Of a DNA stretch of 64,000 bases, positions 31,208-40,479 are shown piece by piece. The position numbers and the translations under genes were made by a program. The stretch's first letter is position 1; each line of letters starts with the position of its first letter. The notes beneath the pieces were generated by a model, which was given only the letters and a program-made list of their open reading frames with translations, was not told the DNA's origin and searched no databases. The stretch is from DASSUW01 sp963789005 (lineage in GTDB: Bacteria; Actinomycetota; Thermoleophilia; Solirubrobacterales; Solirubrobacteraceae), in NCBI GenBank assembly GCA_963789005.1, contig CAWBIZ010000007.1:62001-126000 (forward strand), given 5' to 3'.

Positions 31208-31901
31208 CGCCGTCGATCACGAGGCAGTCGACGCCGGCCGCGAGCAGCGCCTCGCGCTCCTCGGGCGCAGGGCACCAGGCCGCGACCTCCAGGCCCGCCT
31301 CGTGCGCGACGCGCACCGGCGGCGCGGGGTCCGGCGGGAACGACTCGACGTTCGCGACCACGACCTCGACCCCCAGATGGCGAGCGGCGGGGATCGCCTT
31401 GCGCAGCGGGAAGCGCGTCCAGGTGAGCAGGCCGAGCGGAACCTGCGGGAGCCGCTCGCGGACGATCAGCAGCGCCGCCGGGTCGAAGCTCGTGACGAGC
31501 ACGTGGCGGTCGTGGGCCGCGACCAGCTCGGCGACCAGCGCCGCGGTCGTCCGCTCGCGCGCGCGCAGCGCGTCCTCGAGCGCGGTCTTGACCTCGACGT
31601 CGATCGAGACCTCGTCGGGGAGCTCCTCGAACAGGTCGGCGACGCGCATCAGCCCGGTCTCCGCGGCGCTCAGGTCGGCCACGGCGCGCCCGTCCTCGAG
31701 CTCGGGGTCGTGGCGGGCGACGAGCACGCCGTCGGCCGTCGCGCGGGCGTCGACCTCGACCCACCGCAGGCCGGCGTCGACCGCCGCGAGGAACGAAGGC
31801 AGCGTGTTCTCCTCGTGACCGCGGCCGCTGCCGCGATGGCCGCAAAGGACCGGGGTGTCGCCGAAGACGCTCAAGGAGCCGTCGAGTAGCTTGGCAGCCA
31901 T
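31158..31901 (-). CDS. Glycerophosphodiester phosphodiesterase
   Basis: A 247-residue GDPD-fold enzyme. Catalytic signature GHRGSGRGHEENTLPSF at residues 21-37 (HR...E-N-T), then VEVDARATADGVLVARHDPEL (metal Glu/Asp and the second His), with a C-terminal TIM-barrel. It hydrolyses glycerophosphodiesters to glycerol-3-phosphate plus an alcohol; beside TagF-like polymerases it may recycle or trim polyol-phosphate chains. No signal peptide, so cytoplasmic. Its ATG and the ATG of the divergent polymerase share the palindrome CATG. A start a few codons later is possible. Confidence 0.87.
   Translation of the reverse strand: MAAKLLDGSLSVFGDTPVLCGHRGSGRGHEENTLPSFLAAVDAGLRWVEVDARATADGVLVARHDPELEDGRAVADLSAAETGLMRVADLFEELPDEVSIDVEVKTALEDALRARERTTAALVAELVAAHDRHVLVTSFDPAALLIVRERLPQVPLGLLTWTRFPLRKAIPAARHLGVEVVVANVESFPPDPAPPVRVAHEAGLEVAAWCPAPEEREALLAAGVDCLVIDGVTASSAGAAPAQPRSA
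31887..31892 (+). promoter_or_regulatory. -10 box of the first TagF-like gene
   Basis: TAGCTT, 7 bases before the ATG at 31900, inside the first codons of the divergent GDPD gene. Confidence 0.5.
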
Positions 31902-33987
31902 GCCGCGGCTCAGCGTCGTGCTCGTCGTCCACGGCGAGCAGGCTCATCTCGAGGGGATCGCGTCCTCCGCGCTGCACGGGGACGTCGAGCTGGTCGTGGT
32001 CGACGACGCGTCGCCCGACTACGGGCCCGAGCTGCTCGACGCGCTGGCCGCCCGCGACGACCGCGTGCGCGTGCACCACCTGGCGGAGCGGGTCGGGCTG
32101 GGAGAGGCGCGCAACCTGGGTGTCGAGCTGGCGCGCGGCGAGTACGTGTGGTTCGTGAACGCCAGCGACGTCATCGCGCCGCAGGGCGTGCTCGAGCGGC
32201 TCGAGGAGACCTCGCCCGACGTGCTGCTGCTCGGGGACCGCATCGAAGATGCGCTCGGCCGCTCGCGGCCCGGCCCGCATGCGGCGCTCGTCAAGCGCCT
32301 GAAGGGCGTCGTCACGCTCGACGAGGAGCCGCGGCTGGCCGACGCCGCGCCGCGCGCGTGGGACAAGGTCCTGCGGCGCGAGGGCCTCGGCCGCTTCGCC
32401 CACGGCCGCCACGGCGAGCTGACCGTCACCTGGCCCGCCCTGCTGCGCGCCCGCCGGATCGCCGCCGTGCCCGGCACGAGCTACACGCGGCGCGAGCTCG
32501 AGAGCGCCACCCGCGTCCCGGGCGACCCGTTCGAGGCGTACGACGCCGTGCTCGCCGGCGCCGACGACCGCACGCGGCGGATCGTCGTGCCGGCAATGGG
32601 CCGGCACCTGCTTTCGCTGCTCGACCGGGTACCGGAGAGGGAGAGAAGGGACTTCTTCCGCCGGGCGTCCGAGCTCTACCGGCAACACCGCACCGGCGAC
32701 GAGACGGCCGGCACGCGCGTCAAGCTGCTCGCGCGGGACGCCCACGCCGCGTACCGGCTGCTCGAGCAGGGGCTCGAAGCCCGCCGCCGCGCGCCCGTGC
32801 TGAAGGCGCCGCGGAAGGCGCGGGCGCGGTTGCGCAAGGCGAGCCTCGAGCGGCACTACCGCTCTCGCATGCGGCAGCCGCTCGACCCCGATCTCGCCGT
32901 CTACGCCGCGTACTGGTTCCGCGGCTACTCCTGCAACCCGCGTGCGATCTACGAGCGTGCACGCGAGCTCGTTCCGAACGTGCGCGGCGTCTGGGTGGTT
33001 CGCAAGGGGGCGACCGTGCCACCCGGCGTCGAGCACGTCGTGCTCAACACGCCCGAGTACTTCGACCTGATCGCCCGTGCGGGCTACTTCGTCAACAACG
33101 TGAACTTCCCCAACCACCTCGTCAAGCGCGAGGGCAGCGTGCACGTCATGACCCACCACGGCACGCCGCTCAAGCGCATGGGGCTCGACCTGCGCTATGC
33201 CCACCACGCGAGCCGCCGCCACGACTTCGCCGCGCTGCTCGAGCGCGCCCGCCGGTGGGACTTCAGCGTCTCCTCCAACCGCCACTCGACGCTCGTCTGG
33301 GAGCGGGTGTACCCGGTGCCGTTCGAGACGCTCGAGGTCGGCTACCCGCGCAACGACGCGCTCGCCAGCGCCACCGACGAGGACGCGCAGCGGCTACGCG
33401 CGGAGCTGGGCATCGCTCCCGGCCAGACCGCCGTGCTCTACGCGCCGACCCACCGCGAGTACCGCTCCGGCTACGAGCCGGCGCTCGACCTCGGCCGCCT
33501 GGCCGCCGGACTGGGCGACGATCACGTCGTGCTCGCCCGCCAGCACTACTTCTATGATGCCGACCCGCTCGTGCGCGACCTCCATCGCGCCGGGAGGCTG
33601 CTCGACGTCGCCTCCCACGCGTCGGTCGAGGAGCTCTGCATCGCGTCCGACGTGCTGCTCACCGACTACTCGTCGATCATGTTCGACTACGCCGTGCTCG
33701 ACCGCCCGATCGTCATCCACGCCCCCGACTGGGACGTGTACCGGGAGCTGCGCGGCACGTACTTCGACCTGCTCGCCGAGCCGCCCGGCGCGGTGGCACG
33801 GACCGACGACGAGCTGCTCGACGTGTTCGCTTCGGGCGCGATCTACGAGGCCAGCGACCTCCGGGCCGCGTTCCGCGCCCGCTTCGCGGCGCTCGACGAC
33901 GGCCGGGCGGCCGAGCGAGTCGTGCGGCGCGTGTGGCTCGGCGAGCGCGAGCCCGCGCCGCCGCCGGTGCCGTCGACCACCCGATGA
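31900..33987 (+). CDS. Degenerate GT2 domain fused to TagF-like polyol-phosphate polymerase
   Basis: A 695-residue fusion. Residues about 1-200 have a GT2 (GT-A) fold, starting LSVVLVVHGEQAH with VVVDDASPD, but the DxD site reads FVNASD and the catalytic Glu-Asp region reads RHGELTVTWP, so it is probably inactive. Residues about 330-680 are a CDP-glycerol glycerophosphotransferase (TagB/TagF family): MTHHGTPLKRMGLDL and TDYSSIMFDYAVLDRP carry the catalytic His and Asp/Ser. It would transfer polyol phosphate from a CDP-polyol to a growing chain. ATG overlaps the divergent GDPD start; stop overlaps the next ATG (ATGA). Confidence 0.88.
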   Translation: MPRLSVVLVVHGEQAHLEGIASSALHGDVELVVVDDASPDYGPELLDALAARDDRVRVHHLAERVGLGEARNLGVELARGEYVWFVNASDVIAPQGVLERLEETSPDVLLLGDRIEDALGRSRPGPHAALVKRLKGVVTLDEEPRLADAAPRAWDKVLRREGLGRFAHGRHGELTVTWPALLRARRIAAVPGTSYTRRELESATRVPGDPFEAYDAVLAGADDRTRRIVVPAMGRHLLSLLDRVPERERRDFFRRASELYRQHRTGDETAGTRVKLLARDAHAAYRLLEQGLEARRRAPVLKAPRKARARLRKASLERHYRSRMRQPLDPDLAVYAAYWFRGYSCNPRAIYERARELVPNVRGVWVVRKGATVPPGVEHVVLNTPEYFDLIARAGYFVNNVNFPNHLVKREGSVHVMTHHGTPLKRMGLDLRYAHHASRRHDFAALLERARRWDFSVSSNRHSTLVWERVYPVPFETLEVGYPRNDALASATDEDAQRLRAELGIAPGQTAVLYAPTHREYRSGYEPALDLGRLAAGLGDDHVVLARQHYFYDADPLVRDLHRAGRLLDVASHASVEELCIASDVLLTDYSSIMFDYAVLDRPIVIHAPDWDVYRELRGTYFDLLAEPPGAVARTDDELLDVFASGAIYEASDLRAAFRARFAALDDGRAAERVVRRVWLGEREPAPPPVPSTTR

Positions 33988-34916
33988 GCGACCGCCAGCT
34001 CCTGCTCGTCGTCGGCGTCGGCCGCAGCGGCACCAGCCTGCTGTCGGGGATGCTCGGCCAGCTCGGCTTCCGGATCCCGCAGCCCGAGGTCCAGGCCGAC
34101 GACACCAACCCGCGCGGGTTCGGCGAGCCGCGCTGGGTGGTCGACTTCCACACCCGCCTGCTGCGCGAGCGCCGCGTGACCGTCAACGACGCTCGCCCCG
34201 CCGCGTGGGACGCCACGACCGCGGCCGGCGAGGTGCCCGCCGTGCAGGAAGAGCTGCGCGCGTGGCTCGCGAACGAGCTGCGCGAGCCCGGCGCCGTGCT
34301 CGTCAAGGACCCGCGGACGGTCTGGTTCCTGCCGCTGTGGATGCACTGCGCCGAGGAGCTGGGAGCGCGCACCTCGTTCGTGACGATGCTGCGCCATCCG
34401 GCCGAGATCGTCACCAGCGCGCGCCGCTCCTACGGGACCGGACTCACCGAGGCGAGCCGCGCGGCGGCGTGGATCAACGTGATCCTGCAGACCGAGCACG
34501 TCACCCGTGCGGCCCCGCGGGCGTTCGTCCGCTACGAGGACCTGCTCGCCGACTGGCTGCCCGAGGTCCGGCGGCTCGGCGCGCAGCTCGACGACCCGGC
34601 GCTGGCCGAGATCGACCGGCGGCCCGAGGTCGACGCGTTCGTGGACCCCGGCCTGCACCGCAGCCGCACCAGCTGGGCCGATCTCGACGTGCCCGACCGG
34701 GTGCGCGACCTCGCCGAGACCGTCTGGTCTCATCTCGACAACCCCACGGCCGAGGCCCTCGACGCCGACCGCGCCGCCTACCGCACGCTCTACGCCGAGG
34801 CGGAGGCGATCGCCCAGTGCTCGGTGATGGCCGCCCGCCCGCGCAAGAAGCGGCCCGCCCCGCCGCCGTCGCTGCGCACCCGGCTCGCCCGCCGGGTCCG
34901 CAAGCTGCGCTCCTAG
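33984..34916 (+). CDS. Sulfotransferase-family protein
   Basis: A 310-residue protein with the sulfotransferase P-loop-like motif at the N-terminus (LVVGVGRSGTSLLSGML), a VLVKDPRTVWFLPLW block and the 3'-phosphate site in MLRHPAEIVTSARR. The C-terminal ~30 residues are Lys/Arg/Pro-rich. It lies between two polyol-phosphate polymerase genes and probably sulfates the same polymer. ATG overlaps the preceding stop (ATGA). Its TAG stop is also the first three bases of the next gene's -10 box. Confidence 0.85.
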   Translation: MSDRQLLLVVGVGRSGTSLLSGMLGQLGFRIPQPEVQADDTNPRGFGEPRWVVDFHTRLLRERRVTVNDARPAAWDATTAAGEVPAVQEELRAWLANELREPGAVLVKDPRTVWFLPLWMHCAEELGARTSFVTMLRHPAEIVTSARRSYGTGLTEASRAAAWINVILQTEHVTRAAPRAFVRYEDLLADWLPEVRRLGAQLDDPALAEIDRRPEVDAFVDPGLHRSRTSWADLDVPDRVRDLAETVWSHLDNPTAEALDADRAAYRTLYAEAEAIAQCSVMAARPRKKRPAPPPSLRTRLARRVRKLRS

Positions 34917-34919
34917 GAT
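34914..34919 (+). promoter_or_regulatory. -10 box made from the upstream TAG stop codon
   Basis: TAGGAT begins with the sulfotransferase stop codon and ends 7 bases before the GTG at 34927. Confidence 0.5.
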
Positions 34920-34926
34920 CTCTGCC

Positions 34927-37900
34927 GTGCCGAGGGTCAGCGTGGTCGTGCCGGTCTACAACGTCGAGGAGTTCCTCGAGCAATGCCTGGACTCGCTGCT
35001 CGCGCAGACGTTCGCCGACTTCGAGGCGATCCTCGTGGACGACGGGTCGACCGATCGCAGCGCCGAGATCGCGCACCTCTACGCGCAACGCGACGGCCGC
35101 TTCAAGGTGGTCACGCAGGAGAACGGCGGCCTCAGCAAGGCCCGCAACACCGGCGCCGACGCCGCCCAGGGCGAGTTCCTCGTCTTCCTCGACAGCGACG
35201 ACGCACTGCCGCCCAACGCCTACGCGCTGCTCGTCGGCGCGCTCGACAAGACGGGGTCGGACTTCGCCACCGGCAACGTGCACCGCCTCACCCGCTTCGC
35301 CACCTTCCAGTCGCCGTTCCTGGCCAAGACGTTCCCGGAGACGCGGCTGAAGACGCACGTCACGAAGTTCCGCCCGCTGCTGGCCGACCGGCCCGCCTGG
35401 AACAAGCTCTGGCGCCGCTCGTTCTGGGACGCCAACGGCTTCCGCTTCCCCGAGGGGCGCACGTACGAGGACACGCCGGTCACGATCCCCGCGCACTTCC
35501 TCGCCAAGTCGGTCGACGTGATCTCCGAGCCCGTCTACCTGTGGCGGATCCGCGAGGGCGCCGGCTCGATCACCCAGCGCAAGCTCGAGCCGCGCGGCCT
35601 GACCGATCGCCTGCAGGCGATCGAGGAGGTCTCCGACCATCTCGCGCGCAAGGGGCCGCGCGGCTCCAAGCGCTGGTACGACGAGAGCGTCGTGGCCGAC
35701 GACCTGCGCTACTACGTCAACGGGCTCGAGGCCGCCGACGACGAGTACAAGGCGCTGTTCCTCGACCGCGTGAACGCGTTCCTGGACAAGGCGAGCCCGA
35801 AGATCTTCGACCCGCTGCCGGCGATCGAGCGCCTCAAATGGCACCTGGTGCGCCGGCGCCTCGTCGACGAGCTGCTCGAGGTCGTGCGCTTCCAGAAGGA
35901 GGACCTCTCGAGCACGCCGCCGGTCCGCGTGGGGGGCAAGTGGTACGGCGACTACCCGTTCCGAACCGACGCGAGCCTGGGCATCCCGAGCGCGATCTAC
36001 CGCGTCGAGCCCGAGTTCTACATGCGGGCGTCGATCGAGGAGCTCGACCGCGTCGGCGACCAGGTGCGCGTGCGCGGCTACGCGTACATCCACGGGGTCG
36101 GCGCCGGTGCGCCGGACGCCCAGCGCGTGCGCGTGACGCTGCTGCGCAAAGGCCGCCTGGTGCGCCTGCGGCTGCTCACCTCGGCGCTGCGGATGCGGTC
36201 GCGCAGCGTCGAGCGCGCCGACCTGACCGGCAACGTGCGGCAGGCGCTCGTCGACCTGTCGTGGACGGGCTTCGAGGCGACGCTCGACCCGCGCGCGCTG
36301 CGCCGCCGCGGGCGCTGGCGCGAGGGGACGTGGGAGCTGTACGTGACGTTGCATTCCGGCGGCCTCAAGCGCCGCCGCTCGCGCTTCACGTTCGACGGCG
36401 GGCGGCCGCTGCGGCCGATCGAGCTCGCGCTCGACGGCGCCGTGGTGACGACCGGGGTGACGCCGGACACCGAGCTGGCCGTCGAGGTCCGCCACGGGGC
36501 GGCGAAGCTGCGCGAGCCGCGCCTGGCGGACGGCGCGCTGGAGCTGGCGGCCGACCTCGAGCCCGGCGCGGCGAAGCCCGTGCTCGAGCTGCGCCGCACC
36601 GCCGACGGGCGCCGCGTCCGGCTGCCGCTCAAGGGCGGCGAGGCGCGCGCGCCGCTGGCCAAGCTTCGCGGCGACGGCCGCAGCGTGTGGGAGCTGTGGG
36701 CCGCCGACGACGACCGCCGCGTGCCGGTCGCGCTGCCCGCCGACGTGCCGGAGGCGACCTGGACGCTCAACGGCCGCCAGGTCGCGCTCACGCGCGCCGG
36801 GCGCGGCGCGGCGCTGATCGAGCGCCCGGCGTCGGCGGTCGTCCACGAGGCCCGCTGGAGCGCCGAGGGCATGCTCGAGCTCGAGGGCGAGCTGCCGCCG
36901 GACGCCGCGTGGGAGGAGATCGAGCTCGCCGAGGACCGCGGCGAGGCGCACGCCTTCCCGCTCGAGCGCACGGGCGACGGCCGCTTCTCGGCACGCCTGC
37001 CTGTCGCGGCGATCGAGTCGCTGGCCGGCGCGCTGCCGATCGCTGAGGGTCGCTGGCGGATGCGTGCGGGCGGCGTCCCGGTGGTCTTCGCCGACGCGCT
37101 CGACGACCGGCTCCCGCTGGCGACGGTGGTCGACCGCAAGCCGTTCGCCCTCGGTATCTCGGCGGAGGGCGACGCGCTGCTGTCGGTGCAGCGCGACCTC
37201 GCCGAGGACGAGCGCGGCCGCTTCAACCAGGGCCGCCTGCAGGCCACCGCCTACCGCGGGGCGCGCGGCGCGCCGCTGCAGGACGCGGTCGTCTACGCGA
37301 GCTTCCTCGGCCGCCAGTACTCCGACAGCCCGCGCGCCATCCACGAGGAGCTCGTGCGGCGCGAGACGCCGCTCGAGCACCTGTGGGTCGTGCGCGACGG
37401 CCAGTGCAACGTCCCGGAGAGCGCGGCGGTGCTGCGCGAGGGCAGCCGCGAGTACCACGAGGCGCTCGCCACCGCCCGCTTCGTCGTCGCCAACGACCAC
37501 TTCCCCGACTGGTTCAGCCGCCGTCCTGACCAGGTGTGCCTGCAGACCTGGCACGGCACCCCGTTCAAGCGCCTCGGCTTCGACGTCTCGGACATGCGCA
37601 AGACCGTGCGCAAGTTCCAGCGTGGCTGGGAGCGCCAGCTCGCGAACTGGCAGTACGTGCTCTCGCCGAACCGCTTCTCGACGCCGATCCTGCGCCGCGC
37701 GTACGCGATCGAGGGCGAGATGCTGGAGACCGGCTACCCGCGCGTGGACGTGCTGGCGGGAGACGATCGCGACGCCCGGGGAGCGGCGCTGCGCCGCCGC
37801 CTCGGCATTCCCGAGGGCGTGCGGACCGTGCTCTACGCGCCAACCTACCGCGACCACGTGGTCGATCGCCGCGGGCGCTACCGGCTCGACCTGCAGCTCG

Positions 37901-38397
37901 ACCTCGAGCGGCTACGCGCCGCGGTGGCGGAGGACACCGTGATCCTCTTCCGAAAGCACCACTACGTCGTCGACACGGTGCCCGCCACCGCCGACGGCTT
38001 CGTGCGCGACGTCTCCAGCTATCCGGACGGCACGGAGCTGATGCTGGCCGCCGACGTGCTGATGACGGACTACTCGTCGATGATGGTCGACTACGCCAAC
38101 ACCGGGCGCCCGATGCTGTTCTTCACGTACGACCTCGACGCCTACGCGGACGAGGTCCGGGGCTTCTACCTCGACTTCGTGGCTACAGTGCCTGGGCCGC
38201 TCTTGCGGACGACGGACGAGGTCGCAGATGCACTGCGCGACCTCGAGGGGGTGCGTACCGCGCACGAAGCGCGCTACGCCGCGTTTCGACAGACCTTCTG
38301 CGAGCTCGACGACGGGCACGCGGCTTCCCGGGTCGTCGATTGCCTGCTGTCCGCGGAGCGCAACTCCGCCAATCCGAACACGTTGGGAACCGTATGA
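34927..38397 (+). CDS. GT2-TagF bifunctional teichoic-acid-type polymerase
   Basis: A 1156-residue fusion. The N-terminal GT2 domain (about 1-230) is intact: VVPVYNVEEFLEQCLDSLL, VDDGSTD at 38-44, DSDD at 89-92 and the catalytic YED at about 180. A middle region (about 340-760) of beta-rich, Ig-like segments has no assigned function. The C-terminal CDP-glycerol glycerophosphotransferase (about 780-1150) has WHGTPFKRLGFD (His876) and TDYSSMMVDYANTGRP (from 1047). Such proteins build poly(polyol-phosphate) or glycosyl-polyol-phosphate chains at the membrane. GTG start follows the -10 box at leaderless spacing. Confidence 0.9.
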   Translation: MPRVSVVVPVYNVEEFLEQCLDSLLAQTFADFEAILVDDGSTDRSAEIAHLYAQRDGRFKVVTQENGGLSKARNTGADAAQGEFLVFLDSDDALPPNAYALLVGALDKTGSDFATGNVHRLTRFATFQSPFLAKTFPETRLKTHVTKFRPLLADRPAWNKLWRRSFWDANGFRFPEGRTYEDTPVTIPAHFLAKSVDVISEPVYLWRIREGAGSITQRKLEPRGLTDRLQAIEEVSDHLARKGPRGSKRWYDESVVADDLRYYVNGLEAADDEYKALFLDRVNAFLDKASPKIFDPLPAIERLKWHLVRRRLVDELLEVVRFQKEDLSSTPPVRVGGKWYGDYPFRTDASLGIPSAIYRVEPEFYMRASIEELDRVGDQVRVRGYAYIHGVGAGAPDAQRVRVTLLRKGRLVRLRLLTSALRMRSRSVERADLTGNVRQALVDLSWTGFEATLDPRALRRRGRWREGTWELYVTLHSGGLKRRRSRFTFDGGRPLRPIELALDGAVVTTGVTPDTELAVEVRHGAAKLREPRLADGALELAADLEPGAAKPVLELRRTADGRRVRLPLKGGEARAPLAKLRGDGRSVWELWAADDDRRVPVALPADVPEATWTLNGRQVALTRAGRGAALIERPASAVVHEARWSAEGMLELEGELPPDAAWEEIELAEDRGEAHAFPLERTGDGRFSARLPVAAIESLAGALPIAEGRWRMRAGGVPVVFADALDDRLPLATVVDRKPFALGISAEGDALLSVQRDLAEDERGRFNQGRLQATAYRGARGAPLQDAVVYASFLGRQYSDSPRAIHEELVRRETPLEHLWVVRDGQCNVPESAAVLREGSREYHEALATARFVVANDHFPDWFSRRPDQVCLQTWHGTPFKRLGFDVSDMRKTVRKFQRGWERQLANWQYVLSPNRFSTPILRRAYAIEGEMLETGYPRVDVLAGDDRDARGAALRRRLGIPEGVRTVLYAPTYRDHVVDRRGRYRLDLQLDLERLRAAVAEDTVILFRKHHYVVDTVPATADGFVRDVSSYPDGTELMLAADVLMTDYSSMMVDYANTGRPMLFFTYDLDAYADEVRGFYLDFVATVPGPLLRTTDEVADALRDLEGVRTAHEARYAAFRQTFCELDDGHAASRVVDCLLSAERNSANPNTLGTV

Positions 38398-39779
38398 CTC
38401 GAATCCTCCCTGGACTCCTGTTCCTGTTTCTGCTCGTCCTCGTGGCTCCAGCCTCCGCGGCCGGGCCAAAGGTCGGCATCGCCGACGACAGCATCATGCT
38501 GGACGGCGGGCCTGCAGCCGACGAGGCGATCGCCGAATGGAAGAAGCTCGGGATCGACGACGTGCGGATCCTGGCGTACTGGAACATGGTCGCTCCGGGC
38601 GACAGGTCGCTCCGGGCGCCCGCGGGCTTCAACTCGAAGGATCCGAACGATCCGCAGTACCAGTGGTACGTCGTCGACCAGGCCGTCCAGCGCGTGCGCG
38701 CGGCGGGCCTGAGCGTGACGCTCAACGTCACCGGTCCCGGCCCCTACTGGTCGACCGAGGCGCCCAGCCGCCGCAAGGGCGCGTACAAGCCGAAGCCCTC
38801 GTCCTACGCGGCCTTCGCCGAGGCCGTCGCGAAGCGCTACGGCAACCTCGTGGACCGCTACATCCTCTGGAACGAGCCGAACCTCAACAAGTGGATCGCC
38901 CCGCAGTCGACCTGCAAGCGGGGCCGCTGCACTCCCGCCTCGCCGCACATCTACCGCAACCTCGTGCGCGCGGCGTACCCCGCGATCAAGCGCAACGACT
39001 CGCGTGCCGAGATCGTGGTCGGCGCGCTCGGGCCGCGCGGCAAGGCGCAGCGGACGTGGAAGTCGACGATGCACCCGATGCTGTTCCTGCGCCAGTTCGG
39101 CTGCCGCAGCGACTCGTTCAAGCGCATCCGGTCCGGCTCGTGCAAGCGGTTCCGCGCGGCCACCCTCGACGGCTTCGGCGTCCACCCGTACAACTTCCGG
39201 GCGCCCGAGCTGCCGAACCCCGGCTCCGACAGCCTGTCGATCGCCCAGCTCCCGAACCTGATCCGTACGCTCGACCGCCTGAAGCGCGTCCGCGCGATCC
39301 GCAGCACGACGCGCAAGGTCGGCGTGTTCATCGACGAGTACGGCTACCAGACCCGGCCGCAGGACCCGTTCTCGGGGATCACGACCTCCGAGCAGAACAC
39401 GTACCTGCAGCGGGCGGCCTACCACGCGTGGCGGACCCGGCGCGTCAAGCTCTTCACCCAGTACCTGTGGGAGGACGAGCCCAACCGCGTGAACTGGCAG
39501 TCCGGCCTGCGCGACCGGCGCGGCCGCTCGAAGATCAGCGAGCGCTACTTCGACACGCCGTTCGCGGTCGACGCCTCGCGGCGCATGCTGTGGGGCCAGG
39601 TGCGGCCCGGCGGCCGCGCGACCGTGCGCGTCGAGCAGAAGCGCGGCGGGTCGTGGCGGCGGATCGCGAGCAAGCGCACCGACGCGCAGGGCTACTTCTC
39701 GGTCAGGCGCAGCGTGTCGCGCGGGACGTACTACCGCTTCCGCGCCGGCAGCTACGTCAGCCAGGCCGTCCGCGGCTGA
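38394..39779 (+). CDS. Secreted glycoside hydrolase (cellulase-like TIM barrel)
   Basis: A 461-residue protein with a signal peptide (about 1-22, ending APASAAG). The barrel contains the acid/base motif ILWNEPNLNKW and the probable nucleophile Glu in VGVFIDEYGYQ, a GH5/GH39-like (clan A) arrangement. The ~70-residue C-terminal domain (GGRATVRVEQKRGGSW...) is a small beta-domain also seen at the end of other secreted proteins of this group. It may trim or remodel the exported glycan. ATG overlaps the polymerase stop (ATGA), so it belongs to the same operon. Substrate unknown. Confidence 0.83.
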   Translation: MTRILPGLLFLFLLVLVAPASAAGPKVGIADDSIMLDGGPAADEAIAEWKKLGIDDVRILAYWNMVAPGDRSLRAPAGFNSKDPNDPQYQWYVVDQAVQRVRAAGLSVTLNVTGPGPYWSTEAPSRRKGAYKPKPSSYAAFAEAVAKRYGNLVDRYILWNEPNLNKWIAPQSTCKRGRCTPASPHIYRNLVRAAYPAIKRNDSRAEIVVGALGPRGKAQRTWKSTMHPMLFLRQFGCRSDSFKRIRSGSCKRFRAATLDGFGVHPYNFRAPELPNPGSDSLSIAQLPNLIRTLDRLKRVRAIRSTTRKVGVFIDEYGYQTRPQDPFSGITTSEQNTYLQRAAYHAWRTRRVKLFTQYLWEDEPNRVNWQSGLRDRRGRSKISERYFDTPFAVDASRRMLWGQVRPGGRATVRVEQKRGGSWRRIASKRTDAQGYFSVRRSVSRGTYYRFRAGSYVSQAVRG

Positions 39780-39793
39780 GCTGTTGATCGCTC

Positions 39794-39820
39794 GGGGCGC
39801 CGCGCTTGGCGCGGCGCCCC
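39794..39820 (+). terminator. Strong GC hairpin after the glycosidase gene
   Basis: GGGGCGCCGCGC-TTG-GCGCGGCGCCCC: a perfect 12-bp stem with a 3-base loop, 15 bases past the stop codon. No T-run follows; hairpin-only terminators are common in high-G+C actinobacteria. Confidence 0.7.
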
Positions 39821-39825
39821 GGCGG

Positions 39826-39831
39826 TACCCT
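39826..39831 (+). promoter_or_regulatory. -10 box of the NmrA-like gene
   Basis: TACCCT, 6 bases before the ATG at 39838, just after the terminator hairpin. Confidence 0.5.
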
Positions 39832-39837
39832 CTCGCC

Positions 39838-40479
39838 ATGCTCGTAGCGATTGCGGGAGGGCACGGCAAGATCGCGCTCCACCTCACGCGGATGCTGAGC
39901 GCTGACGGCGACGCCGTGCGCTCGATGATCCGCCGCCCGGAGCACGCCGACGACGTGCGCGAGGCCGGCGGCGAGCCGGTCGAATGCGACCTCGAGGCGG
40001 CTGACGTCGATGCCGTCGCCGCCGCGATCGAGGGGGCCGACGCCGTCGTGTTCGCCGCGGGCGCCGGGCCCGGCAGCGGGGCCGCGCGCAAGGACACGAT
40101 GGACTACGGCGGCGCGGTGAAGCTGATCGACGCCGCCAAGCAGGCCGGCGTCGCCCGCTACGTGATCGTCTCCAGTCGCGGCGCCGATCCGGATGCGCCG
40201 GGCGACGACACGTTCGCCATCTACCTGCGGGCCAAGGGCCGGGCCGACGCGGACCTCGCCGCCAGCGGGCTCGACTACACGGTCGTCCGGCCCGGCGGGC
40301 TGACCGACGACCCGGGCACCGGCCGCGTGCGCGTCGGCGCGGACGGCGACATCCCGCGCGAGGACGTCGCCGCCATGCTGGTCGCCGTGCTGCGCGAGCC
40401 GCGCACGGTCGGGGTCACGTTCGAGCTGGTGGGCGGCGACGTGCCGATTCCCGACGCCGTCGCCGCCCTCATCTCCTAG
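39838..40479 (+). CDS. NAD(P)-binding atypical short-chain dehydrogenase
   Basis: A 213-residue Rossmann-fold protein (NmrA/SDR_a5-like, YwnB-type). The nucleotide loop is AIAGGHGKIALHL, with the conserved VVFAAGAGPGSG, VIVSSRGAD and the YLRAKGRADADL segment in place of the classical YxxxK. The usual substrate is unknown; many relatives are stress-induced NAD(P)H-binding proteins. ATG set by the -10 box. It overlaps the convergent FN3-like gene by 4 bases. Confidence 0.87.
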   Translation: MLVAIAGGHGKIALHLTRMLSADGDAVRSMIRRPEHADDVREAGGEPVECDLEAADVDAVAAAIEGADAVVFAAGAGPGSGAARKDTMDYGGAVKLIDAAKQAGVARYVIVSSRGADPDAPGDDTFAIYLRAKGRADADLAASGLDYTVVRPGGLTDDPGTGRVRVGADGDIPREDVAAMLVAVLREPRTVGVTFELVGGDVPIPDAVAALIS

